From a virus, in the IMG/VR virus record IMGVR_UViG_3300036858_000036, positions 1-45,985 of that record: DNA of 45,985 bases. One strand, written 5' to 3'. The notes below the pieces were generated by a model. It had not been told where the DNA came from, did no database searches, and was given only the letters and a program-made list of their open reading frames with translations. Positions 45,921 through 45,985 of the stretch are shown piece after piece. The translations under genes and the position numbers were made by a program. Position 1 is the stretch's first letter, and each line of letters opens with the position of its first letter.

Positions 45921-45985
45921 GTGTCTGAAAGGTATCCCACATTCAGGGCCGGCCAGACGGTGACCGGCGCCCTGCTGGCTTCCAT
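45921..45985 (+). CDS. Minor tail protein, N-terminal part (continues at 1)
   Basis: GTG 45921 follows AGGAGGAG and begins VSERYPTFRAGQTVTG. It runs off the window end and continues in frame from base 1 (base 45969 equals base 1), ending at 507 as a 184-residue protein. Confidence 0.85.
   Translation, partial: MSERYPTFRAGQTVTGALLAS
45969..45985. repeat. Terminal 17-bp direct repeat (right copy)
   Basis: Identical to 1-17, marking the circular overlap. Confidence 0.9.

Noticed and set aside
1-45985. Integrase and attachment site for lysogeny
   Set aside because: No tyrosine or serine recombinase motifs were seen in any credible gene.

Overview
This window reads as the complete circular assembly of a tailed siphovirus genome infecting a high-GC sporulating actinobacterium, most likely Streptomyces. 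The last 17 bases (45969-45985) repeat bases 1-17, and one tail gene reads in frame across the junction (GTG at 45921, stop at 507), so the unit genome is about 45,968 bp. The host inference rests on the GC-rich sequence, frequent GTG starts, a long-tail structural cassette, and two genes that only make sense in Actinobacteria: a Pup (prokaryotic ubiquitin-like protein) homologue and an SsgA-like sporulation/division protein. No integrase was found.

Layout. (1) 592-15577, leftward: a dense operon-like run of small genes with ATGA/GTGA/TGATG overlaps: MazG-like enzyme, SsgA-like protein, Prim-Pol primase, phosphoribosyltransferase, endonuclease VII-like HNH protein, Pup, amidase endolysin, DUF3310 protein, metallophosphoesterase, small membrane/lipoprotein pair, tRNA-Asn, ssDNA-binding protein, HNH endonuclease, Cas4/RecB-like exonuclease, zinc-finger microproteins, endonuclease VII and a multi-HTH regulator. 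(2) 15754-16291, leftward: small membrane proteins (holin candidates). (3) 16393-21148, rightward: ribbon-helix-helix protein, HTH protein, RepA-like AAA ATPase and an iteron cluster (candidate replication origin). (4) 21208-26851, leftward: small unknowns, an FtsK/SpoIIIE-like ATPase, a lipoprotein and two truncated tRNA-like elements. (5) 26956-27129: a cluster of GCAAAG/CTTTGC repeats beside terminase (candidate packaging site). (6) 27231-45985 plus 1-507, rightward: terminase, portal, ClpP-like protease, capsid, decoration/head-tail genes, tail tube, frameshifted tail chaperones, tape measure and minor tail proteins, interrupted by one antisense HNH endonuclease gene.

Regulation. A recurring promoter shape, GTTTNA-N16-NATACY (often GGG just before the -10), occurs at 15663, 16327, 23432, 25769, 26893, and as a TAGATA variant at 4882 in front of pup. 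Two of these share a downstream element CCAAGGGAACACC, a candidate operator, next to a gene for a small ribbon-helix-helix protein. A 28-bp near-perfect palindrome lies upstream of the HTH-RepA pair.

Replication looks plasmid-like (RepA-type ATPase, separate Prim-Pol primase, SSB, iterons; no DNA polymerase seen). The most striking cargo is pup: its C-terminus is encoded as GGE, the form that a host Pup ligase can use without prior deamidation.
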